Position numbers and translations under genes: made by a program. This document shows positions 26,769 to 34,668 of a DNA stretch of 64,000 nt, piece after piece; the first letter of the stretch is position 1, and each line of letters starts with the position of its first letter. Under the pieces are notes generated by a model that saw nothing but the letters and a program-made list of their open reading frames with translations, was not told the DNA's origin and made no database searches. The DNA is from Arthrobacter sp. B1I2 (GTDB lineage: Bacteria; Actinomycetota; Actinomycetes; Actinomycetales; Micrococcaceae). The stretch is taken from contig NZ_JAUSYC010000001.1 in assembly GCF_030816485.1 (NCBI RefSeq), positions 1,922,001 to 1,986,000 of the forward strand, given 5' to 3'.

Positions 26769-28118
26769 ATGCCTTCCATCACGTCCATCAACACCCAGGA
26801 CGTACGTTTCCCCACGTCCCTCGAACTTGACGGTTCAGATGCGGTCAACGTCGACCCTGATTACTCCGCCGCCTATGTGGTCATCCGCACCGATGCGGGC
26901 GATGAGGGGCACGGCTTCGTCTTCAGCTGCGGCCGCGGCAACGACATCCTGACATCCGCGATTGACGCCTACGCACGGCTGCTGGTGGGCCGCGACATCG
27001 ACGAACTGATCTACGACCTGGGCGGCGCGTCCAGGCTCCTGGTCCACGACTCCCAGCTCCGCTGGCTGGGACCTGAAAAGGGCGTGACCCAGATGGCCTG
27101 CGGCGCCCTGGTCAGTGCCCTGTGGGACATCCGTGCCCGCCGCGAAAACAAGCCGCTCTGGCTCCTCCTTGCCGAGATGACGCCCGAGGAACTGGTGAGC
27201 GTTGTGGACTTTACCCACATCCGCGATGCCCTCAGCCCCGAGGAAGCCCTTGAGATCCTCCGCGCCGGCCAGGAAGGCAAGGCCCAGCGCATCGAGTCGC
27301 TCAGAAACAACGGCTTCCCCGCCTACACAACCTCCCCGGGCTGGCTCGGCTACAGCGACGAGAAACTGGTCCGGCTGAGCAAGGAGGCGGCGGCGGAGGG
27401 CTTCTCCATGATCAAACTCAAAGTGGGCGGCGACATCACCGACGACCGCAGGCGCATGGCCCTGGCCCGTGAAGCGGTAGGGGCGCTGCCCATCGCGATT
27501 GACGCCAACCAGCGCTGGGAAGTGTCCGAAGCCATTGAGTGGGTCAACCAGCTGGCCGAGTTCAACCCCTACTGGATCGAAGAGCCCACCAGCACGGACG
27601 ACATCCTGGGCCATGCCGAGATCCGCAAGGGCGTCACCCCGGTGCGGGTTGCCACCGGAGAGGCCGTGGCGAGCCGGATCGTCTTCAAGCAGCTGCTCCA
27701 GGCCGGCGCCATCGACGTCCTGCAGCTCGACTCCACCCGCGTGGCCGGGGTCAACGAGAACATCGCCATCCTGCTGCTGGCAGCGAAATTCGGGGTTCCC
27801 GTCTGCCCGCACGCCGGGGGAGTGGGCTTGTGTGAGCTGGTCCAGCACTTCTCCTTCTTCGATTACGCCGTGGTGGCCCGCAGCCAGGAAAACCGCATGA
27901 TCGAATTCGTGGACCACCTGCATGAGCACTTCGCGGAACCCGTCCGGATCATCGAGGGCCGCTATGCGGCCCCGGAATTGCCCGGTACGGGAGCCGAGAT
28001 GCTCACCGCCTCCCGTGCCCGCTGGGAATTCCCCACCGGCGCAGGTTGGCAGGAAGTGGGCGACCGCGCCGCCGTCACCGGCGGCTCACTGGCCGCGGCA
28101 GCGGGAGCCCGCCGATGA
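26769..28118 (+). CDS. L-fuconate dehydratase-like enzyme (enolase superfamily)
   Basis: A 449-residue mandelate-racemase-subgroup enolase. From what I know of the characterised Xanthomonas L-fuconate dehydratase, the match is close along the length: [14 protein letters not shown] near the start, [13 protein letters not shown], and [24 protein letters not shown] supplies lysines 216 and 218, and [14 protein letters not shown] supplies H348. Metal ligands fall in DANQRW, IEEPTS and TGEA. That enzyme also accepts D-arabinonate, which may matter given the downstream genes. It removes water to give a 2-keto-3-deoxy acid. The ATG at 26769 follows a GntR-type operator, and the stop overlaps the next ATG. 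Confidence 0.88.
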   Translation: MPSITSINTQDVRFPTSLELDGSDAVNVDPDYSAAYVVIRTDAGDEGHGFVFSCGRGNDILTSAIDAYARLLVGRDIDELIYDLGGASRLLVHDSQLRWLGPEKGVTQMACGALVSALWDIRARRENKPLWLLLAEMTPEELVSVVDFTHIRDALSPEEALEILRAGQEGKAQRIESLRNNGFPAYTTSPGWLGYSDEKLVRLSKEAAAEGFSMIKLKVGGDITDDRRRMALAREAVGALPIAIDANQRWEVSEAIEWVNQLAEFNPYWIEEPTSTDDILGHAEIRKGVTPVRVATGEAVASRIVFKQLLQAGAIDVLQLDSTRVAGVNENIAILLLAAKFGVPVCPHAGGVGLCELVQHFSFFDYAVVARSQENRMIEFVDHLHEHFAEPVRIIEGRYAAPELPGTGAEMLTASRARWEFPTGAGWQEVGDRAAVTGGSLAAAAGARR

Positions 28119-29641
28119 CCACGGCGGAAGTAACGGCCGTCCTCGCCGCCCCCAGCACCGTGGCGCAGCTCGATGCCGCAGTGGGGGCGGCACACCATGC
28201 CTTTGAGCAGGCCCGGTTGGCGGACCCGCACCGGCGCGCGGGCTGGCTTGAAGCCATTGCCGCCGGCCTGGAGCAGGACGCTGCGGGACTGGTGGCCACC
28301 GCCGTCGCGGAAACACACCTTGGGGCTCCCCGGCTGGAAGGGGAACTGAAGCGCACGGTGTTCCAGTTGCGGCTCTTCGCAGCAGAAATCCGCCTCGGTG
28401 AGCACTTTGACGCCACCATCGACAATGCCGACCCGGACTGGCCCATGGGCGCGCGCCCGGACCTTCGGCGCTACAACGTTCCGCTCGGCGTCGTTGGCGT
28501 TTTCGGCGCCTCCAACTTCCCCTTTGCCTTCAGCGTGATGGGCGGGGACAGCGCCTCGGCCCTGGCGGCGGGCTGCGCCGTGGTCCACAAGGCACACGAC
28601 GCGCACGCAGGGCTCGCTGCCCGGACCGCGCGAACGGTGATTGAAGCGCTGGATGGTGCCGGAGCGCCGTCGGGCCTGTTCTCCATGGTGACCGGGCGGC
28701 AGGCCGGCGAGGCACTGGTGGACCATCCCCAGGTGAAGGCCATCGGTTTCACCGGCTCCACCGCCGGCGGACGCGCCCTGCTCAACCGGATCGCCGCCCG
28801 CCCCGAACCCATTCCGTTCTTCGGCGAGCTGGGTGGCATCAATGCCGTCTTCGTCACGGGCAGGGCGTGGGCATCCCGGCGGGCGGAAATCCTTGCCGGC
28901 TACGCCTCCTCGTTCACCTTGGGAATGGGCCAGTTCTGCACCAAACCCGGGCTGCTGTTCGTCCCCGCAGGACAGGCCGGCGGCGTCCGCCGCGAGCTGG
29001 AACGGGCGCTGGCCGATTTCACACCGGCCCGGCTGCTGAGCCCCCGCCTGCACGACGGTTACGCCGCTGCCGTCACCCGGCTCCGCGACAGCGACGGCGT
29101 CGACGTTCTGGTGGAAGGCAACTTTGCCGGGGCGCCGGCCCCGACGGTCCTGCTCACCACCGCAGCTGAGGTCCGGAAGAACCCGGACCTGCTCCGCCAG
29201 GAGATGTTCGGCCCGGCAAGCCTGTTGGTCGAGTACGGGGACGAATCCGAGTTGCCGGCCCTGGCAGGACTCCTGGAAGGGCAGCTGACCACCACCCTGC
29301 AGGCGGAAGCGGACGACGACGTCGCCGCGCTCGCTGCCCGGCTGGCGGACATCAGCGGCCGGGTCCTGTGGAACGGCTGGCCCACCGGCGTCACCGTCAG
29401 CTATGCCCAGCACCACGGCGGGCCATACCCGGCCACCACCTCAAACACCACCTCGGTAGGGACGGCGGCGATCCGCCGGTTCCTGCGGCCGGTGGCGTAC
29501 CAGTCTTTCCCCGCGGCTCGGCTGCCCGAACCCCTGCAGGACGGCAATCCCTGGCAGGTTCCGCAAAGGGTCGACGGCGTCTGGCAGCGCCCGTCCGACG
29601 CGCCGGCAGTGGCCGTGGCCGCCCGGGAGGACAAGCCGTGA
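28115..29641 (+). CDS. NAD(P)-dependent aldehyde dehydrogenase, likely 2-oxoglutarate-semialdehyde type
   Basis: A 508-residue aldehyde dehydrogenase. [17 protein letters not shown] begins the catalytic core, E238 (FFGELGGIN) is the general base, and C275 (GQFCTKPG) the nucleophile. The GASNFPFAF and GQFCTKPG signatures resemble the alpha-ketoglutaric semialdehyde dehydrogenase subgroup found in pentonate and hexarate operons. It probably performs the last oxidation of the pathway. Its ATG overlaps the dehydratase stop (ATGA), and its own stop overlaps the next GTG, so the three genes are translationally coupled. Confidence 0.86.
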   Translation: MTTAEVTAVLAAPSTVAQLDAAVGAAHHAFEQARLADPHRRAGWLEAIAAGLEQDAAGLVATAVAETHLGAPRLEGELKRTVFQLRLFAAEIRLGEHFDATIDNADPDWPMGARPDLRRYNVPLGVVGVFGASNFPFAFSVMGGDSASALAAGCAVVHKAHDAHAGLAARTARTVIEALDGAGAPSGLFSMVTGRQAGEALVDHPQVKAIGFTGSTAGGRALLNRIAARPEPIPFFGELGGINAVFVTGRAWASRRAEILAGYASSFTLGMGQFCTKPGLLFVPAGQAGGVRRELERALADFTPARLLSPRLHDGYAAAVTRLRDSDGVDVLVEGNFAGAPAPTVLLTTAAEVRKNPDLLRQEMFGPASLLVEYGDESELPALAGLLEGQLTTTLQAEADDDVAALAARLADISGRVLWNGWPTGVTVSYAQHHGGPYPATTSNTTSVGTAAIRRFLRPVAYQSFPAARLPEPLQDGNPWQVPQRVDGVWQRPSDAPAVAVAAREDKP

Positions 29642-30837
29642 ACGCCTTGAATTCTGAAGAAGTCCAAGCCGTCCTGCCCGAGGACGCGGACCAGGCACTG
29701 CTGATCGGGCGGGTCTGGGATGTTGAGAGCTGCGGCCCGCGCGTTGTCGCCGTCAGCGGTGGCCGGGTGTTTGACCTGCACCGCCTGGCCGGGACGGTCG
29801 CGGATCTGCTGGAGCTGCCGGACCCGGCAGCGGCCGTCCGCTCAGCCCTCCTGGACCCCGCCATGGCGGAACCGCGGTGGGAGACGGCCGACGTCGTCAA
29901 CGCTTCCCTGGCGGGTGATGGCACCCGGACCAGGTTGCTGGCCCCCGTGGACCTCCAGGTCATCAAGGCCTGCGGCGTCACGTTCGTGGACAGCATGATC
30001 GAGCGCGTCATCGAGGAGCGCTGTGGGGGCGACGCCGGACGCGCAGCTGAGGTGCGGGAACTGGTGGGCCGCGCCCTGGGCGGAAGTATTTCCGCCCTGC
30101 GGCCGGGATCGCCGGAAGCCGCCGAAGCCAAACGCGTCCTGATCTCCGAAGGCCTGTGGTCGCAGTACCTGGAGGTGGGGATCGGCCCGGATCCAGAGGT
30201 GTTCACCAAGGCCCCGGTCCTTTCATCGGTGGGACTCGGCGCCGGCATCGGCATCCCGTCCTTCTCTTCCTGGAACAACCCGGAGCCGGAGCTGGTCCTG
30301 ATCGCCACCTCCGCCGGCAAAGTGGTGGGTGCGACCCTCGGCAACGACGTGAACCTGCGTGATGTTGAAGGCAGGAGCGCGCTGCTGCTGGGCAAGGCCA
30401 AGGACAACAACGCCTCCAGCGCGCTGGGACCGTTGATCCGGCTGTTCGACGGAACATTCACCCTGGAAACGCTGCGCGATGAGGAAATCCTGCTGCGGGT
30501 CGAAGGCCCGGACGGCTACCTTCTGGAGGGCCGGAACAGCGTTTCCCGGATCAGCAGGCCCTTCGAGGAGCTTGTGGCCGCGACCCACGGAAAGCACCAT
30601 CAGTACCCGGACGGGTTCGCGCTGTTCACAGGGACCCTGTTCGCCCCGACGCAGGACCGCGACGTGCCGGGACAGGGCTTCACGCACAAACACGGCGATC
30701 TGGTGACCATCCGCAGCCGGCACCTTGGTGCCCTGGTGAACAGGGTGGGCCCGTGCGAAGAACTGCCGGAATGGTCGTTCGGCCTCCGCCAGCTGTTCGC
30801 GTACCTGGCCGCGCAGCGGCAGGGGGCGCGGGCTTAG
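29638..30837 (+). CDS. Fumarylacetoacetate hydrolase-family enzyme, possible 2-keto-3-deoxypentonate dehydratase
   Basis: A 399-residue protein with a FAH fold in its C-terminal two thirds. NPEPELVLIAT gives the paired metal glutamates, and LGNDVNLRDVEGRSALLLGK the aspartate and catalytic-loop region. A long N-terminal domain (about 1-150), as in the 2-keto-3-deoxy-D-arabinonate dehydratases of the oxidative pentose pathway, distinguishes it from simple hydrolases. The GTG start overlaps the dehydrogenase stop. With the dehydratase and the semialdehyde dehydrogenase this would form a Weimberg-like route to 2-oxoglutarate; a 2,4-diketo-3-deoxy-L-fuconate hydrolase role is the alternative. Confidence 0.82.
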   Translation: MNALNSEEVQAVLPEDADQALLIGRVWDVESCGPRVVAVSGGRVFDLHRLAGTVADLLELPDPAAAVRSALLDPAMAEPRWETADVVNASLAGDGTRTRLLAPVDLQVIKACGVTFVDSMIERVIEERCGGDAGRAAEVRELVGRALGGSISALRPGSPEAAEAKRVLISEGLWSQYLEVGIGPDPEVFTKAPVLSSVGLGAGIGIPSFSSWNNPEPELVLIATSAGKVVGATLGNDVNLRDVEGRSALLLGKAKDNNASSALGPLIRLFDGTFTLETLRDEEILLRVEGPDGYLLEGRNSVSRISRPFEELVAATHGKHHQYPDGFALFTGTLFAPTQDRDVPGQGFTHKHGDLVTIRSRHLGALVNRVGPCEELPEWSFGLRQLFAYLAAQRQGARA

Positions 30838-30852
30838 TTGTTTCGCAGCCAC

Positions 30853-30890
30853 GTACGACGCCGGCACCTTGGCGGGTGCCGGCGTCGTAC
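30853..30890. terminator. Hairpin terminator after the sugar-acid operon (TACGACGCCGGCAC type, copy 2)
   Basis: A perfect 16-bp stem, GTACGACGCCGGCACC at 30853-30868 with its complement at 30875-30890, a six-base loop and TTTTGCCTG downstream. It is nearly identical to 24242-24277; the loop-proximal T-A pair of copy 1 is a C-G pair here. Confidence 0.88.
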
Positions 30891-30920
30891 TTTTGCCTGC
30901 GGTGCCTAAGCCCGGGTGGC

Positions 30921-31211
30921 CTAGCTGTTGTCAGGCTTGGCCAGGCTCTCGTCGTCCTCCTGCTTGGCAGGTTCGTCGGAGAGGCCCTGCGGGGTGAGGT
31001 CCAGGTCCTCCCGGTTCTCGGGCGCCTCCGGGGCCTCGCCTGTTTCGGCAGCCTTGACGTTGCCGGTGTCGTCCAGGGCAGGGTTGGCGCCCTCCACTCC
31101 CGTGGGATCGTTCTTGCTGCCGGAGTCCGGTTGGGCGTTTAGCGGGGCGGTGCTGCTGGATCCCGTGTTGGTGGGGTCGTTCTCGTCGATCGAATTGGGC
31201 TCGTTCGTCAT
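30921..31211 (-). CDS. Acidic disordered hypothetical protein, 96 aa
   Basis: No family recognised. It opens MTNEPNSIDENDPTNTGSSS and stays rich in Asp, Glu, Asn, Pro and Ser throughout, with almost no hydrophobic core, so it is probably unstructured. There is no signal peptide. It converges on the sugar-acid operon across the copy 2 hairpin and is divergent from ackA. The acidic, Pro-rich make-up resembles the 101-residue protein at 17693, but I see no clear alignment. Confidence 0.6.
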   Translation of the reverse strand: MTNEPNSIDENDPTNTGSSSTAPLNAQPDSGSKNDPTGVEGANPALDDTGNVKAAETGEAPEAPENREDLDLTPQGLSDEPAKQEDDESLAKPDNS

Positions 31212-31345
31212 GGAATTGTCCTCTCGGCGTGGTCCAGCCTTGTCCGCCGACCATAGGCACAGCCAGGCCTGATCCGCAAGAAAACGGCCGGGCAAGGCAC
31301 ATATAGTGGGGTTGAACTGCAGACGCCAGGCTGAGGAGGCCCCGC

Positions 31346-32512
31346 ATGCTCGTGCTCGTCATCAACTCCGGTTCGTCGTCGCTGAAGTACCAGGTCCGTG
31401 ACGTGGCCGCCGGGACGGTCCTCACGGAGGGGCTGATCGAGAAGATCGGCATGGGCAACGGAGGTGGCGGCGATGGCGAGATCGAAGGCCCGCATGACCA
31501 CGCCGAGGCGCTGGAGCAAGTGGACGCGGCCATCCACCAGGAACTGGGCGACCTTGAGCTGGGTGCCGTGGGGCACCGGGTGGTCCACGGCGGCGAGCGC
31601 TTCGCCGAACCCGTGCTGGTGGACAACGAGATCACCCGGGCCATTGAACGCCTCAACCCGCTGGCGCCGCTGCACAATCCCGCCAACGTCCTGGGCATCC
31701 GCGCCATCACCAAAAAGTGGCCCAAAATGCCACAGGTTGCCGTGTTCGATACCGCCTTCCACCGGACCCTGCCGGAGCACGCGTGGCGCTACGCCGTCCC
31801 GGACGAGTTGTACATCAACCACGGCATCCGCCGGTACGGCTTCCACGGCACCTCACACGAGTACGTGGCGCGGCGCTCGGCCGCGCTGCTGGACCTTCCC
31901 GTCGAGGAGTTCGACGGCGTCATCGCGCACCTGGGCAACGGCGCCTCCGTGACTGCCATCCGGGGCGGGAAGTCCGTGGACACGTCCATGGGCTTCACCC
32001 CGCTGGAGGGCCTGGTCATGGGCACCCGCTCCGGCGACCTGGACCCCTCCATCCTGGTGTTCCTTGGCCGCGCCGGCTGGAACCCCGAAGACATCGACAC
32101 CATGCTCAACAGGGAATCCGGGCTGAAGGGCCTGGCCGGCAACAACGACATGCGCTCGGTGGTGGAAGCCGCCGAATCCGGCGACGACAAGGCCACGATG
32201 GCGCTCGCGGTGGCGTCCTACCGGCTGGCCAAATACATCGGCGGCTATCACGTGGCCGTCGGCGGGGCCAAGGCACTGGTGTTCACCGCCGGGATCGGCG
32301 AAAACTCCCAGCAGTTCCGGGCGCAGGTGGCGGACCGGCTGGGTGCTTTGGGCATCGAGCTCGACGCCGGCCTGAACGCCGAGCGGTCCAGGGAGCCGCG
32401 CGTCATTTCCACCCCGTCCTCCGCGATTCCCGTCCTGGTGGTTCCCACGGACGAGGAGCGCGCCATCGCGGAGGCAACGGCCGCCGTCGTCTCCTCATCG
32501 GTGGCCCCGTAG
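31346..32512 (+). CDS. ackA: Acetate kinase
   Basis: A 388-residue ASKHA-fold kinase. VINSGSSSLKYQV at the N-terminus binds phosphate, RRYGFHGTSHEYV holds the conserved histidine and arginine, and FTAGIGENS near the C-terminus binds the nucleotide. It converts acetyl phosphate plus ADP to acetate plus ATP, or the reverse for acetate uptake. GAGGAGGCC precedes the ATG. Normally it would directly follow pta; here the two are 7 kb apart. An acetyltransferase gene follows after three bases. Confidence 0.95.
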   Translation: MLVLVINSGSSSLKYQVRDVAAGTVLTEGLIEKIGMGNGGGGDGEIEGPHDHAEALEQVDAAIHQELGDLELGAVGHRVVHGGERFAEPVLVDNEITRAIERLNPLAPLHNPANVLGIRAITKKWPKMPQVAVFDTAFHRTLPEHAWRYAVPDELYINHGIRRYGFHGTSHEYVARRSAALLDLPVEEFDGVIAHLGNGASVTAIRGGKSVDTSMGFTPLEGLVMGTRSGDLDPSILVFLGRAGWNPEDIDTMLNRESGLKGLAGNNDMRSVVEAAESGDDKATMALAVASYRLAKYIGGYHVAVGGAKALVFTAGIGENSQQFRAQVADRLGALGIELDAGLNAERSREPRVISTPSSAIPVLVVPTDEERAIAEATAAVVSSSVAP

Positions 32513-32515
32513 CCC

Positions 32516-33091
32516 ATGCCCCTCGTCAACCTGCCCATCCATACGGAGCGGCTGATCCTGCGCCGCTTTGAGGGCAGCGACCTGGACACCTTCCACGCCT
32601 ACCACTCGTTGCCGGAGACCGCGCGGTTCCTGCCCGGCCCGGCCAAGAGCTACACCGAGTCGATGGAACGGGTGGGCCACTACGCCAACTTCGTGTTCGA
32701 AAAGGAGGGCGACTGGGTGGCATTGGCCATCGAGTCGGCGGCGGACGGCGCGCTGCAGGGCGAAGTGGTGCTCAAGTGGCTGCCGGGCCGGGGGCAGGGC
32801 GAGGTGGGCTGGAGCCTGGCGCCGGCCGCCAGGGGCAAGGGCTACGCCACCGAGGCGGCGGAGGCAATGCTGCGGCTCGGGTTCGAGGAGCTGGGCATGC
32901 ACCGGATCGAGGCGCGCCTGGACGAGCTCAACACCGCGTCCGCGGAACTGTGCCGCCGCCTGGGGATGCGGCAGGAAGCGCGGCACGTGGACAAGTGGCA
33001 TTACAAAGGCGAATGGGCCACCGAGCTCATCTACGCCATCCTTGCCGACGAATGGCGCGTCGGCCGGTCCCTGAAGCGCCTGAATCCTTGA
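32516..33091 (+). CDS. GNAT-family N-acetyltransferase (RimL-like)
   Basis: A 191-residue acetyltransferase of the RimJ/RimL group. LPIHTERLILRRFEGSDLD begins the fold. GEVGWSLAPAARGKGYATEA (about 99-118) is the acetyl-CoA binding motif, and DELNTASAELCRRLGMRQEA the following helix. The acceptor is unknown. It starts three bases after the ackA stop, so it is almost certainly co-transcribed. A large palindrome begins seven bases after its stop. Confidence 0.86.
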   Translation: MPLVNLPIHTERLILRRFEGSDLDTFHAYHSLPETARFLPGPAKSYTESMERVGHYANFVFEKEGDWVALAIESAADGALQGEVVLKWLPGRGQGEVGWSLAPAARGKGYATEAAEAMLRLGFEELGMHRIEARLDELNTASAELCRRLGMRQEARHVDKWHYKGEWATELIYAILADEWRVGRSLKRLNP

Positions 33092-33097
33092 GGGGTC

Positions 33098-33160
33098 GAG
33101 TTTTTGGACAGATACGAGGACTTCAGGGGCGCCGAAGTCCTCGTATCTGTCCAAAAACTC
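33098..33160. repeat. Perfect 27-bp gene-end palindrome, GAGTTTTTGG type, copy 1
   Basis: Arms 33098-33124 and 33134-33160 are exactly complementary over 27 bases around a nine-base spacer (aggggcgcc). The outer part is GAGTTTTTGGACAGATA. It fills the gap between convergent stops at 33091 and 33176. No U-tract follows; the T-run lies inside the 5' arm. A related copy stands at 50804-50868. Confidence 0.9.
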
Positions 33161-33175
33161 CAAGGGGGGGAGGGG

Positions 33176-34372
33176 TTACGCCCGCCCTTTGAGGATCAGG
33201 TTCCAGTAGATCTTCGGGAACAGATCCCGGTCCACGACCCACGACAGTTTGCTTTCATTCCACGTGGGCACGCGGGGGATGGTGGGCATGGGGCGGTACC
33301 GGTCGTCGAATTCGGCGAACACCACCGTGTCCCGCGACACCGTGAACGGGCACACCGAGTAGCCGTCGTACTTGGCACGCAGGGGCTTTCCCTTGCGGGC
33401 TGCCACCAGGTTCTTCGCCACCACCTTGGCCTGCTTGCGGAGCGACCCGCCGGACTTGGAATTGGTGGTACCGGCGGCATCGCCCAGGGACCACACGTTG
33501 GGGTACCGGAGATGCCGCAGGGTCTGCCGGTCCACCTCCACGAAGCCGCCCGTGTCCCCGCCGGCCGGCAGGTCGGTGGCCTTGAGCCAGTCCGGGGCCG
33601 ACTGCGGGGGGACGGCGTTGAGGACGTCATACGTCAGGTCCTCCGTGGTGTTTGCGGCGTTGTCCCTGATGGTTGCCCTGCGGCTGGTAGGGCTCACAGC
33701 CACCAGTTCGCTGTTGGTCCGCAGTTCGATTCCGTATTCATTGATCTTCCGGTCCAGTTCCCGGTCAACTTCCGGGACCCCGAACACCGTGGGGTAGGGC
33801 TGCACCATCACCACGCGGATTTTGTCCAGGACCCCCCGTTCACGCCAGTAGTCGCAGGCCAGGTACATGGGTTTCTGGGCGGCGCCGCCGCACTTGATGG
33901 GACCCGCGGGCATGGTGAAGACGGCGGTGCCGGACGTCATGCTGCTGAGCAGCGTCCAGGCCTTGGGGGCCAGCTCGAACTCGTAATGGGATGTGCCATG
34001 CGGTGAGTGGACGGCATCAGCCAGGCCCGGCACCGCGTCCCAGTCATACTGCAGCCCCGGGCACACCACCAACTGGCCGTAGGCCACCGAGACCCCCGAT
34101 TCCAGGGCAACCGTGTTGGCGTTGGCATCCACGCCCGCGGCTGCATCCCGGATCCAGGTCACGCCCTGGGGCATAACCGATTCCTGGGGGCGGACGGCTT
34201 CCTTGGCCTGGGCCCGGCCGCCCGCGATGTGCGAAAACAGCGGCTGGTACAAGTGGTGGCCCCGGGGCTCAATCACGGCCACGTCTTTGACGCCGTACCG
34301 CTGCAGCCTGGCCGCCAGCGAGATGCCGGCATTGCCGCCGCCGATGATTACCACCTCATGCTGGGCAGCCAT
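33176..34372 (-). CDS. FAD-dependent pyridine-disulphide oxidoreductase, sulphide:quinone reductase-like
   Basis: A 398-residue flavoprotein. VVIIGGGNAGISLAARLQ binds the FAD adenosine, VVMVQPYPTVFGVPEVDREL lies in the central region, and VWSLGDAAG contacts the flavin. GPIKCGGAAQKPMYLACDYW matches one active-site cysteine motif of sulphide:quinone oxidoreductases, and YSVCPFTVSRDTVVFAEF the later one. I do not see a third cysteine equivalent, as in type II SQR or NDH-2-like relatives. It is probably a peripheral membrane enzyme passing electrons to quinone. It lies downstream of the small DUF2945 gene in the same direction. Confidence 0.82.
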   Translation of the reverse strand: MAAQHEVVIIGGGNAGISLAARLQRYGVKDVAVIEPRGHHLYQPLFSHIAGGRAQAKEAVRPQESVMPQGVTWIRDAAAGVDANANTVALESGVSVAYGQLVVCPGLQYDWDAVPGLADAVHSPHGTSHYEFELAPKAWTLLSSMTSGTAVFTMPAGPIKCGGAAQKPMYLACDYWRERGVLDKIRVVMVQPYPTVFGVPEVDRELDRKINEYGIELRTNSELVAVSPTSRRATIRDNAANTTEDLTYDVLNAVPPQSAPDWLKATDLPAGGDTGGFVEVDRQTLRHLRYPNVWSLGDAAGTTNSKSGGSLRKQAKVVAKNLVAARKGKPLRAKYDGYSVCPFTVSRDTVVFAEFDDRYRPMPTIPRVPTWNESKLSWVVDRDLFPKIYWNLILKGRA

Positions 34373-34376
34373 GGCA

Positions 34377-34583
34377 CTACTTCTTCTCGGTCAGCGCGGA
34401 CGCCTTGTGCGCCGCGCGGGCGCCGGTCTTCTCCGACTCCACCACGTACTGCGGCTCATCCTCGCTGGCGCGGTGCGTGTTGCCGTCGAGTTCAAAGTCG
34501 CTGGTTTTCTTTTCCAGGATTCTGCCGTGCGTCTTGCCCTGCGAAGTGTTCCACTCCACGCGGGTTCCCTTGCTCAATGACAT
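34377..34583 (-). CDS. DUF2945 (hypervirulence-associated Tudor-like) protein, 68 aa
   Basis: A 68-residue basic protein, MSLSKGTRVEWNTSQGKTHG at the start, then RILEKKTSDFELDGNTHRAS and PQYVVESEKTGARAAHKASAL. This is the DUF2945 pattern, a small SH3/Tudor-like barrel of unknown function found widely in bacteria. It lies four bases upstream of the SQR-like gene and is probably co-transcribed with it. Confidence 0.85.
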   Translation of the reverse strand: MSLSKGTRVEWNTSQGKTHGRILEKKTSDFELDGNTHRASEDEPQYVVESEKTGARAAHKASALTEKK

Positions 34584-34668
34584 GCCGGCTCCTCTGGTAT
34601 CCCTGCGGAAAACAAGTGCCCCACAATGGTAAGCATGGTTAGCTTTTTCCGGTACGCGGATGAAGGAC

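Noticed and set aside
24242..30890. Hairpin pair considered as ends of a composite transposon
   Set aside because: No transposase, no target-site duplication visible, and each hairpin has a terminator's shape and T-rich tail.
17693..31211. Possible homology between the acidic 101-aa (17693) and 96-aa (30921) proteins
   Set aside because: They share only composition (acidic, Pro/Ser/Asp-rich); no alignable motif.
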